Origin: Micromonospora sp. R77
GTDB lineage: Bacteria > Actinomycetota > Actinomycetes > Mycobacteriales > Micromonosporaceae
Assembly (NCBI RefSeq): GCF_022747945.1
Contig: NZ_JALDST010000001.1
Span: 5,704,001 to 5,768,000 of the forward strand
Length of the DNA stretch: 64,000 nt
Direction: 5' to 3'
Made by a program: the position numbers and the translations under genes. Below the pieces are notes generated by a model. The model was not told the origin of the DNA, did no database searches, and saw only the letters and a list, made by a program, of their open reading frames with translations. Positions 10,192-18,909 of the stretch are shown here, piece after piece; the first letter of the stretch is position 1; every line of letters begins with the position of its first letter.

Positions 10192-10363
10192 GCACCTCTC
10201 CTCTGGTCGACCGCCGGCACCCGGCGAAGGTCGCCGGCGGCACGTGCGGCTCGTCCCGTCCGACCCGGCATGGCGGAGCGGGACCAGCCGTCCTGTCGCC
10301 CAGGGATACGAGGACCGAGGGAAGATCGTTCAACGGGCCGGGGCGGCCGGGGCGGTGGGCGGG

Positions 10364-11380
10364 TCAGGCCGGGGGGCGGGTGCTGCGCCGCACGATCAGC
10401 GGGGTGGCCAGTTCGATCCGGTGGCTGTCCAACTCCTCGCCGTCGATGAGGCCCAGCAGCATCCGGGTGGCCATGCCGGCCATCTCGGTGAGCGGCTGGC
10501 GGACGGTGGTCAGCGGCGGGGCCGACCAGCGGGCGGCGTCCAGGTCGTCGAAGCCGACCACGCTCACGTCGTCGGGCACGCGCCGGCCCCGCTCGTAGAG
10601 CGCCTCGTAGGCGCCCAGCGCCATCTCGTCGGAGCAGGCGAAGATCGCGGTGGGCGGGCGGGGCAGGTCGAGCAGGGCGTTGGTCTCCCGGTAGCCGGTG
10701 GGTGGGGTGAAGTCGCCGGTGCGGACGTAGCCGGTGGGCACCCGGTGCCCGGCGGCGTCCATGGCGGCCCGGTAGCCGTCCACCCGGGCCCGGCTGCACG
10801 GCACGCCGGGTGGCCCGCCGATCACCGCGATCCGGGTGTGCCCGAGCCCGAGCAGGTGTTCGGTGGCGGCCAGCCCACCGGACCAGTTGGTGGCGCCCAC
10901 TGACGGGATGCTGGCGGCGGGCTGGCCGGCCGGGTCGATCACGACGACCGGTATCCCGAGCTTGTCGAGCTGGTCGTGCTGGCTGGGGGAGAGGTCGGAG
11001 AGGACCAGGAGCACGCCGTCGCAGCGGCGCGCGGAGAGCTGGTCGAGCCAGCGCCGGTCGGGTCGGGTGCGGTGCCGGCCGTGCACCGCCGACACCACCA
11101 CCCCCATCCCGGCCCGGTAGGCGAGCTCCTCGACGCCGTCGATGATCTGCATGGCCCACGGGCTGCCCAGGTCCTTGAGCACCAGGTCGATCAGGCCCGC
11201 CCCGCCGGCCGGCCCGGCCGCCCGGCGGGCGGTGTAGCCGCGCTGGTCCAGCAGGTCCTGCACCCGCTGCCGGGTGGTCGGGGCCACGTCGGGCCGCCCG
11301 TTGAGCACCTTGGACACGGTGGGGATGGAGACCCCCGCCGCGGCGGCGATCTCCTGCAGGGTCGCCCGCTGGTGCCGCAT
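10364..11380 (-). CDS. LacI-family transcriptional regulator (probable xylo-oligosaccharide repressor)
   Basis: 338-residue repressor. The N-terminal HTH is TLQEIAAAAGVSIPTVSKVLNGR (about 6-28), followed by a periplasmic-binding-protein-like effector domain with FACSDEMALGAYEAL and VVGFDDLDAARWSAPPLTT. ATG 11380 has GAGGAGG just upstream; longer upstream starts are unlikely. It is divergent from the ABC importer/GH43 operon, and palindromes of the GAAA-N-TTTC type lie in front of both, so it probably represses both until a xylose-containing ligand binds. The ligand is inferred from the GH43 gene, not from the effector pocket. Confidence 0.9.
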   Translation of the reverse strand: MRHQRATLQEIAAAAGVSIPTVSKVLNGRPDVAPTTRQRVQDLLDQRGYTARRAAGPAGGAGLIDLVLKDLGSPWAMQIIDGVEELAYRAGMGVVVSAVHGRHRTRPDRRWLDQLSARRCDGVLLVLSDLSPSQHDQLDKLGIPVVVIDPAGQPAASIPSVGATNWSGGLAATEHLLGLGHTRIAVIGGPPGVPCSRARVDGYRAAMDAAGHRVPTGYVRTGDFTPPTGYRETNALLDLPRPPTAIFACSDEMALGAYEALYERGRRVPDDVSVVGFDDLDAARWSAPPLTTVRQPLTEMAGMATRMLLGLIDGEELDSHRIELATPLIVRRSTRPPA

Positions 11381-11422
11381 GCCGGCCTCCTCGCCACTCG
11401 ACGCGTACGACCGGCAGCATAG

Positions 11423-11437
11423 TCCGAAAGTTTCGGA
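11423..11437. promoter_or_regulatory. LacI-type operator palindrome upstream of the regulator gene
   Basis: TCCGAAAGTTTCGGA is a perfect 15-bp palindrome with a central G, 43 bp upstream of the lacI-type start. The GAAAGTTTC core is the complement of the GAAACTTTC core at 11539-11547, so one regulator can bind both. Confidence 0.75.
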
Positions 11438-11498
11438 GATTGGACCCGGTCGTGACCCATCCGTTAACCGCGTTGCCGAAGACATCGACGGTCACCCC

Positions 11499-11528
11499 TT
11501 GACCCCCGTTTCGGCGCGAACCTACGCT
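11499..11528 (+). promoter_or_regulatory. Candidate promoter of the sugar ABC/GH43 operon
   Basis: TTGACC at 11499-11504 and TACGCT at 11523-11528 are separated by 18 bp. The expected transcription start falls right before the operator at 11537-11561, an arrangement suited to repression. Confidence 0.5.
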
Positions 11529-11536
11529 GCCCGGTA

Positions 11537-11561
11537 CCGAAACTTTCCCGAAACTTATCGG
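11537..11561. promoter_or_regulatory. Double LacI-type operator in front of the ABC operon
   Basis: GAAACTTTC (11539-11547) is a perfect odd palindrome and is followed at once by CCGAAACTTATCGG (11548-11561), an imperfect copy. The pair overlaps the predicted start of transcription. GAAA-N-TTTC palindromes are known at xylan-utilisation genes of Streptomyces. Confidence 0.7.
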
Positions 11562-11611
11562 ACTCGCTGCCGGTCCCGGTCGGCCGGAGCTTGGAAAGGA
11601 TGTGATCGGCG

Positions 11612-12910
11612 ATGCGTCGACGCGATCTCCTGGGCGGAGCCGTCGGAGCCCTGCTCACCGCCGGCGTGCTCGGCTCGACCTCCGCCTGCGGCAGCTCCGG
11701 CCCCAGCGGTGGTGGCGGCGGCGACCAGCTCCAGTTGTGGGCGTTGCAGGACGCGCAGTACGTGCGGGTCGTCCAGCCCGCGATCGACACCTTCAACGCC
11801 GGCGCCAAGGCGAAGGTCCGGTTCTCGGGCTTCGTCAACGACGCCTACAAGCAGAAGCTCCAGGTGTCGATGGGCTCGCCGCAGGCGCCCGACATCTTCT
11901 TCAACTGGGGCGGCGGCAACCTCGCCCAGTTCGTCGACGCCAAGCAGGTGGTCGACCTGACGGACCGGACCGCCGGCCTGGCCGGTGACTTCCTGCCCAG
12001 CGTGCTCTCCGTCGGGCAGGTCGCCGGCCGGCAGTACGCGCTGCCGATGAACGGCATCCAACCGGTCATCTTCTTCTATCACAAGGCCGTCTTCGCCAAG
12101 GCCGGCCTGCAACCGCCGAGGACCTGGGACGAGCTGCTCTCCGTGGTCGACGCGTTCAAGGCCCGGGGCGTCACCCCGATCGCCCTGCCCGGCTCGCAGG
12201 GCTGGACCGAGCTGATGTACCTGGAATACCTGCTGGACCGGGTCGGCGGGCCCGACAAGTTCGCCGCCGTCGCCGCCGGCAAGCCGGGCGCCTGGTCGGA
12301 CCCGGCGATGCTCAAGGCCGTCACCATGTGCCAGGACCTGGCCGAGCGGGGTGCCTTCGGCACCAACTTCGCCTCGGTCAACTACGACAACACCGGCGCC
12401 TCCCGGCTCTTCGCCACCGGCAAGGCGGCCATGTTCCTCATGGGCAGCTGGGAGTACGCCACCCAGCTGACCAACAACCCGACCTTCATCAAGGGCGGCC
12501 AGCTGGGCTGGCTGCCCTTCCCCTCGGTCCCCGGGGGCGCCGGTGACCCGGCCGCGGTGGTCGGCAACCCGAGCAACTACTACTCGGTCTCCGCCGGGTC
12601 GAAGCACGCCGACGTGGCGGTCGACTTCCTCACCCGGACGCTGACCTCCGAGTCGTACGTCAAGGCGCTGATCGACGTCGGTCAGGTGCCCGCCGTCAAG
12701 GGGGTGGAGGCCAAGCTCGCCGGCACCCCGGGCGCGGACTTCACCACCTTCACCTACCAGCTCGTGTCGAAGGCGCCGTCGTTCACCCAGTCCTGGGACC
12801 AGGCGCTGAGCCCGTCCGTCGGCGCCGAACTGCTGACCAACCTGCAGAAGCTCTTCCTCGCCAAGCTCTCGCCGGCGCAGTTCGTCGCCGCGATGGGCAC
12901 GGCGCGGTGA
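11612..12910 (+). CDS. Sugar ABC transporter substrate-binding lipoprotein
   Basis: 432-residue extracellular solute-binding protein (family 1) anchored as a lipoprotein. MRRRDLLGG is Tat-like, and the lipobox STSAC puts the lipidated Cys at residue 26. The mature part has the usual bilobal features, for example AKVRFSGFVNDAYKQKLQVSMGS and GKAAMFLMGSWEY. It should capture xylo-oligosaccharides for the two downstream permeases, with which it overlaps (GTGA). No ATPase gene is present in the operon; a shared MsiK-type ATPase elsewhere would be needed, as is usual in actinomycetes. Confidence 0.92.
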   Translation: MRRRDLLGGAVGALLTAGVLGSTSACGSSGPSGGGGGDQLQLWALQDAQYVRVVQPAIDTFNAGAKAKVRFSGFVNDAYKQKLQVSMGSPQAPDIFFNWGGGNLAQFVDAKQVVDLTDRTAGLAGDFLPSVLSVGQVAGRQYALPMNGIQPVIFFYHKAVFAKAGLQPPRTWDELLSVVDAFKARGVTPIALPGSQGWTELMYLEYLLDRVGGPDKFAAVAAGKPGAWSDPAMLKAVTMCQDLAERGAFGTNFASVNYDNTGASRLFATGKAAMFLMGSWEYATQLTNNPTFIKGGQLGWLPFPSVPGGAGDPAAVVGNPSNYYSVSAGSKHADVAVDFLTRTLTSESYVKALIDVGQVPAVKGVEAKLAGTPGADFTTFTYQLVSKAPSFTQSWDQALSPSVGAELLTNLQKLFLAKLSPAQFVAAMGTAR

Positions 12911-13830
12911 CCACGACCGTGCCGGCCACCGGCCGGGTCGGTGCCGACCGGCGTCGGCACGGTCGACCCGGCGTGCTCTGGGCGCTGCCGGCCGGACTGT
13001 TCTTCGTCCTCTTCGGCCTGGCCCCGATCGCGGTCGTCGCCGGCCTGAGCCTCACCCGGTGGAACGGGCTGGGCGACCCGGCCTGGACCGGACTGGCCAA
13101 CTGGCGGGCGCTGCTCGACGACGCGGACCTGGGCCACGGCATCGGGGCGACCGTCCTGCTCACCGTGCTCTGCTGGGCGGTGCAGACACCGCTCGCGCTG
13201 CTGCTCGGGGTCTGGGCGGCCGCGCCGCAGCGCAACCGGGCGATCCTCTCCGCCGCCTTCTTCCTGCCCCTGCTGCTCTCCACCGCGGCGATCGCGCTGG
13301 CCTGGTTGTCCCTGCTGGACCCGAACTTCGGTGCCGCGGCGACCGTCGGTCCGTGGCTGGGCGCCCCCGACGGCAACCTGCTCGGCGACCCCGACCGGGC
13401 CCTGTACGTGGTGGCGTTCGTCATCGCCTGGCAGTTCGTCCCGTTCCACACGCTGATGTACCAGGCCGCCGTCCGGCAGATCCCGGCCAGCCTCTACGAG
13501 GCCGCGGCGATCGACGGCGCCGGCCGGGTACGCCAGTTCCGCGCCGTCACCCTGCCGCTGCTGCGACACACGATCGTCGCCTCGTCGGTGCTCATGATCG
13601 TCGGCTCGCTCACCTACTTCGAGTCGATCCTGCTGCTCACCGGCGGTGGGCCGGGCACCGCCACCCGGGTGCTGCCGCTGCACATGTACATCAAGGGCTT
13701 CGTCGGCTTCGACATGGGCTACGCCAGCACCCTGGCGGTGCTGCTGGTCGCCGTCGGCACCGTGCTGTCCGTGCTGATCGTCCGCACCACCGGCTACCAC
13801 CGGATGACCAGCGACCGGGAGGGACTGTGA
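12907..13830 (+). CDS. Sugar ABC transporter permease (MalF/BxlF type)
   Basis: 307-residue inner-membrane permease with six hydrophobic segments. The EAA loop EAAAIDGAGRVRQFRAVTLPLL begins near residue 198 and contacts the ATPase. GTG 12907 overlaps the stop of the binding protein by 4 bp, and its own stop overlaps the next permease in the same way, so the three are translationally coupled. Confidence 0.92.
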   Translation: MTTTVPATGRVGADRRRHGRPGVLWALPAGLFFVLFGLAPIAVVAGLSLTRWNGLGDPAWTGLANWRALLDDADLGHGIGATVLLTVLCWAVQTPLALLLGVWAAAPQRNRAILSAAFFLPLLLSTAAIALAWLSLLDPNFGAAATVGPWLGAPDGNLLGDPDRALYVVAFVIAWQFVPFHTLMYQAAVRQIPASLYEAAAIDGAGRVRQFRAVTLPLLRHTIVASSVLMIVGSLTYFESILLLTGGGPGTATRVLPLHMYIKGFVGFDMGYASTLAVLLVAVGTVLSVLIVRTTGYHRMTSDREGL

Positions 13831-14738
13831 GCCGGCCATCGACCCTCGGCACGACCCGCCCCCGGCAGCCGGCGACGGCTGCGCCGCCCGGTCGCACCCC
13901 GACCCCGCCCCGGCGGCGTCGCCACCGCGGCGTCAACCTGCCCGCCGGGGTGGCGGCGACGCTCTGGCTGCTCGTGGTGGTGCTGCCGCTCTACTACATC
14001 CTGGTGACCAGCCTGCGGACGCCGGAGGGCTACCTGACCGAGGGCGCGCTCGCCCTGCCCCGGACGCTGAGCCTCGACAACTACGCCCGGGTCCTCGGCC
14101 TGGGCTTCCCGCGCCTGCTGGTCAACAGCCTGGTGGTGACGGTGTCGACGGTCGTGCTGGTGCTCGCCCTCGCGCTGCCGGCGGCGTACGCCATCGTGCG
14201 TGGCGTCAGTCGGGCCGTGCGGGTCGGGTTCTCCCTGTTCCTGCTGGGCCTGGCCATCCCGGCGCAGGCGGTCGTCATCCCGATCTACCTGATCATCACC
14301 CGGCTGCGGCTCTACGACTCGCTGCTCGCGATCATCCTGCCCACGGTGGCGTTCGCCCTGCCCATGTCGGTCGTCGTGCTCACCAGCACGCTGCGCGACA
14401 TCCCCGTCGAACTGTACGAGGCGATGACCGTGGACGGCGCCGGCCCGGTGCGGGTCTTCGGCCGGCTGGTGGTGCCGCTGGCCCGACCAGGGCTGATCAG
14501 CATCGGCATCTTCAGTGGACTCGGCGCCTGGAACGGCTTCCTCTTCCCCCTCGTGCTCACCCAGAGCCCCGAGCAGCGGGTGCTGCCGCTGGGCCTGTGG
14601 AACTTCCAGAACCAGTTCGGCACCGACGTGCCCGGCCTGATGGCGCTGGTGGTGTTCTCCGCGCTGCCGGTGCTGACCCTCTATCTCTTCGGCCGGCGCC
14701 ACCTGCTCGGTGGCCTCACCGCCGGCTTCGGCAAGTGA
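13827..14738 (+). CDS. Sugar ABC transporter permease (MalG/BxlG type)
   Basis: 303-residue partner permease. A basic Pro/Arg-rich N-terminal tail of about 35 residues precedes six membrane segments. The EAA loop is EAMTVDGAGPVRVFGRLVVPLA (from about residue 198), and the C terminus LGGLTAGFGK is typical of MalG-like subunits. GTG 13827 overlaps the previous stop by 4 bp. Confidence 0.92.
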   Translation: MSRPSTLGTTRPRQPATAAPPGRTPTPPRRRRHRGVNLPAGVAATLWLLVVVLPLYYILVTSLRTPEGYLTEGALALPRTLSLDNYARVLGLGFPRLLVNSLVVTVSTVVLVLALALPAAYAIVRGVSRAVRVGFSLFLLGLAIPAQAVVIPIYLIITRLRLYDSLLAIILPTVAFALPMSVVVLTSTLRDIPVELYEAMTVDGAGPVRVFGRLVVPLARPGLISIGIFSGLGAWNGFLFPLVLTQSPEQRVLPLGLWNFQNQFGTDVPGLMALVVFSALPVLTLYLFGRRHLLGGLTAGFGK

Positions 14739-14777
14739 GCACGTGACCCGCCCCGACCCGCGACAGGAGACGTCCGC

Positions 14778-16439
14778 ATGACCAGCGGGGTTACCGACCA
14801 ACCCACCACCACGCGGGTGATCCGCAACCCGGTGCTGCCCGGCTTCCACCCGGACCCGTCGATCCTGCGGGTGGGGACGGACTACTACCTCGCCACCTCG
14901 ACGTTCGAGTGGTACCCGGGGGTGCGGGTGCACCACTCCCGGGACCTGGTCCACTGGCGACCGCTCGGTGGCATCCTCACCGAACGCCGGCTGCTGGACC
15001 TGACCGGCACGGCCGACTCCTGCGGCGTCTGGGCACCCTGCCTGTCGTACGCCAACGGGCTGTTCCACCTCGTCTACACCGACGTGGCCAGCTTCGCCGG
15101 CGGCTACTGGGACCCGCAGAACTACGTGGTCACCGCGCCCGACATCACCGGACCGTGGTCCGACCCGGTCGCGGTGCACGCCCACGGCTTCGACCCGTCC
15201 CTGTTCCACGACGAGGACGGCAGCACCTGGCTGCTCGCCATGCGCGCCGACTGGCGGCCCGGCCGCAACCCGTTCGGCGGGATCGAGATCCAGCGCTACG
15301 ACGTGGCCGCCGGCCGGACCGTGGGGGAGCCGCGGTTGATCTTCGAGGGGACGGCCGCCGGGGTCACCGAGGCGCCGCACCTCTACCGGCGGGACGGCTG
15401 GTACTACCTGCTCACCGCCGAGGGCGGCACCAGCTGGGAGCACCAGGTGACGGTGGCCCGCTCGCGGGCGCTGTTCGGGCCGTACCGACCGGACCCGGAC
15501 GGGCCGCTGATCACCTCGCACGGCCGGCCCGACCTGCGGCTGCAGAAGGCCGGACACGGCAGCCTGGTCAGCACCCCCGCCGGCCAGTGGTACCTGGCCC
15601 ACCTCACCGGCCGCCCGTACGCGCCGCTCGGCGACTGTGTGCTCGGGCGGGAGACCGCGTTGCAGGTGGTCGACTGGACCGATGACGGCTGGCCCCGGGT
15701 GGCCGGCGGGGTGCCCGCCGAGACCGTGCCCGCCCCCGACCTGCCCGCCGCCCCGGTCCCGCCGGAACCGGCCGTCGACGACTTCGACGCGCCCCGGCTC
15801 GGCCCCAACTGGTCGACGCTGCGCCGCCCGGCCACCCCGGACTGGGTCGACCTCACCGCCCGCCCCTCGTACCTGCGGATCGTCGGCGGCCAGTCGCCGG
15901 TCGGCCGGCACCGCCCCAGCCTGGTGGCCCGCCGGGTCACCGACCCGCACTGCGCCCTGGACACCGTGCTGGAGTTCGCGCCGACCACGTTCCGGCAGCT
16001 GGCCGGGGTCACCGGCTACTACAACAGCCGCAACTGGCACTACGCGTACGTCAGCCGGGACGACGACACCGGGGAGCGGGTGCTGGCGGTGCTCAGCTGC
16101 GACTCCGGTCGGCGGACCGCGTACCCCCAGGTGACCGTGCGGCTCGGCGACCGGCGCCGGATCGGGCTGCGGGTCGTCTTCGACGGCCCCGTGCTGCGCT
16201 TCGGGTACGACCTCGGCGACGGGTGGCGGCACCTGCCGCTGGTGCTCGACGCGACGATCCTCTCCGACGAGCACGCCGCGCGGCCGGTCGACGGCGAACC
16301 CACCGGCTGGGGCTTCACCGGTGCCTTCGCCGGGCTCTGGGTGCAGGACATCGGCGCGGACGGCGGCTACGCCGACTTCGACTCGGTCACCTGGCGCACC
16401 GGCGTCGACGCGACCCGGCTGCCCCCCGCCACCCCCTGA
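14778..16439 (+). CDS. GH43 family beta-xylosidase/arabinofuranosidase
   Basis: 553-residue intracellular glycoside hydrolase (no signal peptide), expected to cleave imported xylo-oligosaccharides. The five-bladed GH43 propeller shows the catalytic base in FHPDPSILR (Asp26), the pKa modulator in HGFDPSLFHDEDG and the general acid in GVTEAPHLYRRDGWYYL (Glu near 198). A C-terminal beta-sandwich domain (about 350-545) is the GH43_11/XynB-type accessory domain. ACAGGAGA lies upstream of ATG 14778. It is the last gene of the LacI-controlled operon, 39 bp after the permease. Xylosidase versus arabinofuranosidase preference is not certain. Confidence 0.9.
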   Translation: MTSGVTDQPTTTRVIRNPVLPGFHPDPSILRVGTDYYLATSTFEWYPGVRVHHSRDLVHWRPLGGILTERRLLDLTGTADSCGVWAPCLSYANGLFHLVYTDVASFAGGYWDPQNYVVTAPDITGPWSDPVAVHAHGFDPSLFHDEDGSTWLLAMRADWRPGRNPFGGIEIQRYDVAAGRTVGEPRLIFEGTAAGVTEAPHLYRRDGWYYLLTAEGGTSWEHQVTVARSRALFGPYRPDPDGPLITSHGRPDLRLQKAGHGSLVSTPAGQWYLAHLTGRPYAPLGDCVLGRETALQVVDWTDDGWPRVAGGVPAETVPAPDLPAAPVPPEPAVDDFDAPRLGPNWSTLRRPATPDWVDLTARPSYLRIVGGQSPVGRHRPSLVARRVTDPHCALDTVLEFAPTTFRQLAGVTGYYNSRNWHYAYVSRDDDTGERVLAVLSCDSGRRTAYPQVTVRLGDRRRIGLRVVFDGPVLRFGYDLGDGWRHLPLVLDATILSDEHAARPVDGEPTGWGFTGAFAGLWVQDIGADGGYADFDSVTWRTGVDATRLPPATP

Positions 16440-16460
16440 CCTCCGACTCCCCACCACCCT

Positions 16461-16491
16461 CGCGCGTCCGGTCCGTCGGGGGACCAGCGCG
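16461..16491 (+). terminator. Weak imperfect hairpin after the GH43 gene
   Basis: CGCGC(16461-16465)/GCGCG(16487-16491) and GGTCC(16470-16474)/GGACC(16481-16485) form an interrupted stem. It is the only terminator-like element before the next gene. Confidence 0.35.
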
Positions 16492-16545
16492 TCGTGACCC
16501 GGGCCGGCCGCGATCGGGCGATCTTGCGGGATACTCTCCCTGGTC

Positions 16546-17810
16546 ATGAGAGCTCGGCTCCGGAACGCCGCGGTCGCCGCCGTACTCGTCACCGTCGGCA
16601 CGCCCACCCCCGTACCGGCCGCCCCGGCCGCGCCGGCGGCCTCGGCGGCGCCGGCCGCCGCGCCGGTGCCGTGCCCGAAGGCGCCCGCGCCGGCGGTGAC
16701 CCGGCCGCCCCCTGGTGCCGCCGCCCGCCGTACCGGCGGACCGCGCCGTCGGTGGTCCCGCGCTCGACACGCCCGGGCTGGTGACGCCGGCCGGCGCACC
16801 CGCGCCGCCGGCCGTCACCGCCACCAGTTGGCTGGTCGCGGACCTCGACACCGGCGCGGTGCTCGGCGCCTGCGGCCCGCACGAGTACGGCACCCCGGCC
16901 AGCGTGCAGAAGCTGCTGCTCGCCGCGACGATGCTGCCGAAGCTCGACCCGAAGCAGGTGGTCACGGTGACCCCGGCCGACCTGGCCATCACCCCGGGCA
17001 GCTCCGCCGTCGGCCTGCTGCCCGGCGGCCGGTACCCGGTGGAGACGATCTGGCTCGGGTTGCTGCTGAACTCCGGCAACGAGGCCGCCAACGTGCTGGC
17101 CCGGCTCGGCGGCGGCACCGCGGGTGTGGCCGGCGGGGTCCGCGCGATGAACGAGGAGGCCCAGCGCCTCGGTGCCCGGCAGACCCGTGCCGTCACCCCC
17201 TCCGGCCTGGACGGCAAGGGACAGTTCACCAGCGCCTACGACCTGGCCCTGATCGCCCGGGTCTGCTTCGCCGACCCGCTGTTCCAGCGCTACGCCCTGA
17301 CCGAACGCACCCAGATCCCGGCGCAGCCCGCCCTGAAGAAGGGCGGCTTCCAGATCCAGAACGAGAACCAGCTGATCTACCGGTACCCCGGTGCGCTGGG
17401 CGGCAAGACCGGCTTCACCGAGCTGGCCCGGCACAGCTACGTCGGCGCCGCCCGGCGCGACGGCCGGCGGCTCGTGGTCACCCTGCTCGGCGCCGAGGCC
17501 CGGCCGGTGCGCGGCTGGCAGCAGGGCGCCCAACTGCTCGACTGGGGTTTCGCCCTGCCCCGGGACGCCTCGGTCGGCCGGCTGGTCACGCCGGGAGAAC
17601 TCGACCGGGCGGCCGAGGCGGTGCCGAGCCCCGCCCTGGTCGCGTCGACCCCGCCGCCACCGTGGCGCGGTCCGGCCGCCACCGCCGGCCGGCGGATCGC
17701 CGACGGTGACTGGCGGGTCATCCTCCCGGTGGCCGGTGCCGCCGCCGTACTGGTGGGCGGGGGCGGCGCTGCTGGCCGCCCGCCGTCGCCGACCCCGCCG
17801 CCGCGGCTGA
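16546..17810 (+). pseudogene. D-alanyl-D-alanine carboxypeptidase (S11 family), two apparent frameshifts
   Basis: Penicillin-binding-protein-type D,D-carboxypeptidase that would trim peptidoglycan pentapeptides outside the membrane. The signal peptide (MRARLRNAAVAAVLV...) is in one frame to about 16708. The catalytic domain is in the +1 frame with SVQK (16900-16911), SGN (near 17070) and KTG (17404-17412). The C-terminal membrane anchor LLAARRRRPRRRG and stop (17810) are again in another frame. Removing one C from CCCCC at 16708-16712 and one G from the GGGGG run near 17760-17764 gives one continuous ~420-residue protein matching the paralogue at 38282-39556. Both lesions are in homopolymers, so sequence error is likely. 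Confidence 0.75.
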
Positions 17811-17892
17811 CCGCCGGCCCGACCCGCCCCGCGCCGGTCGGATCCGTCGCGTTGCCGCCCGGTCCGGGCGGGCGCGGCCATAGGGTCGGGGC

Positions 17893-18840
17893 ATGCCGGC
17901 CCGCCGCGCGCCGATCAGCCCCCGGACCGCGTTCCTGCTGGTGATGCTCGTGCTGCTGGGCGTCTTCGTGCTGACCCGGCGCGCCCAGGTGGCCGCCGCG
18001 CTGCACGCGCTGCGGGACGCCCATCCGGTGACGGTGACCGCCGCCGTGCTGGCGTCGGTGGCCACCATCCCGCTGAGCGCCTGGGGGCTGCGGCTCGCGG
18101 CGGCCGACCGGATCCCCTTCGGCACCACGGTGGCGGTGCAACTGGCATCGGCCTTCGTCAACCGGCTCGCGCCCGGCGCCGTCGGCGGGGTGGCACTCAA
18201 CCTCCGCTACCTGCGCCGGCAGGGCCTGCCGATGCCGGTCGCCGCCACCACCGTCGCCGTCGACCGGATCACCGGGGTGCTGACGGTGGCCTTGCTGCTG
18301 CCCGTCCTGCTGCCGTTCGCCCGCGGCTCCGGGCACCACCTGCTGGCCGCCACCCTCCGCCGGGGCCCCACCCTGCTGCTCGCCACAGCGATCGCGTTGC
18401 TGCTGGTGGCGGTGCTGCTCGCGGTGCCCCGGCTGCGGGCCCGCGTCCGGTCCGCCCGCCGGCAGGCGGTCACTGCGCTGCGGTCGTTGGCCCGCAGTGG
18501 CCGGGTCCTGCGGCTGCTGGGCGCCAGCGCCGCGCTCACCCTCACGTACGCGGGCGCGCTCTGGCTGAGCCTCCTCGCGGTGGGGCTCCGGGCCGAAGCG
18601 GCCCTGCTCGCGCCGGTGGTGCTGGTCTCCGTGGTGGGGGAGGGCGTGGCGTCCGCCGCCCCGACGCCCGGCGGCCTCGGCGCCACCGAGGCGGCCCTGG
18701 TCTCCGGGCTGCTGCTCTACGGCGTCCCGGTGGACACCGCCGTGGCCGGGGTCCTGGTCTACCGGCTCGCCACCTTCTGGCTCCCTGTCCTGCCCGGCTA
18801 CCTGGCGCTGCGCGTGCTGGTCCGCCGGCAGGTGGTCTGA
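17893..18840 (+). CDS. LPG-synthase-like integral membrane protein (UPF0104 family)
   Basis: 315-residue polytopic membrane protein of the lysylphosphatidylglycerol synthase TM region/AglD-like family, with about eight hydrophobic segments. RLAPGAVGGVALNLRYLRRQG and PTPGGLGATEAAL are the family signatures. There is no catalytic aminoacyl-transferase domain, so a flippase-like role in envelope glycolipid synthesis is more likely than lysyl transfer. It is followed by glycosyltransferase and deacetylase genes on the same strand. Confidence 0.85.
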   Translation: MPARRAPISPRTAFLLVMLVLLGVFVLTRRAQVAAALHALRDAHPVTVTAAVLASVATIPLSAWGLRLAAADRIPFGTTVAVQLASAFVNRLAPGAVGGVALNLRYLRRQGLPMPVAATTVAVDRITGVLTVALLLPVLLPFARGSGHHLLAATLRRGPTLLLATAIALLLVAVLLAVPRLRARVRSARRQAVTALRSLARSGRVLRLLGASAALTLTYAGALWLSLLAVGLRAEAALLAPVVLVSVVGEGVASAAPTPGGLGATEAALVSGLLLYGVPVDTAVAGVLVYRLATFWLPVLPGYLALRVLVRRQVV

Positions 18841-18909
18841 GGGAGCGGACGGGGCACCTGCAGGCGCTACGCGGGACTGGACCGGCCACCGGCGGGTAAG
18901 CGCGCCCGC

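Noticed and set aside
13794..16799. A 1001-residue minus-strand open frame
   Set aside because: Antisense of the permease and GH43 genes, which have intact catalytic and EAA motifs on the plus strand.
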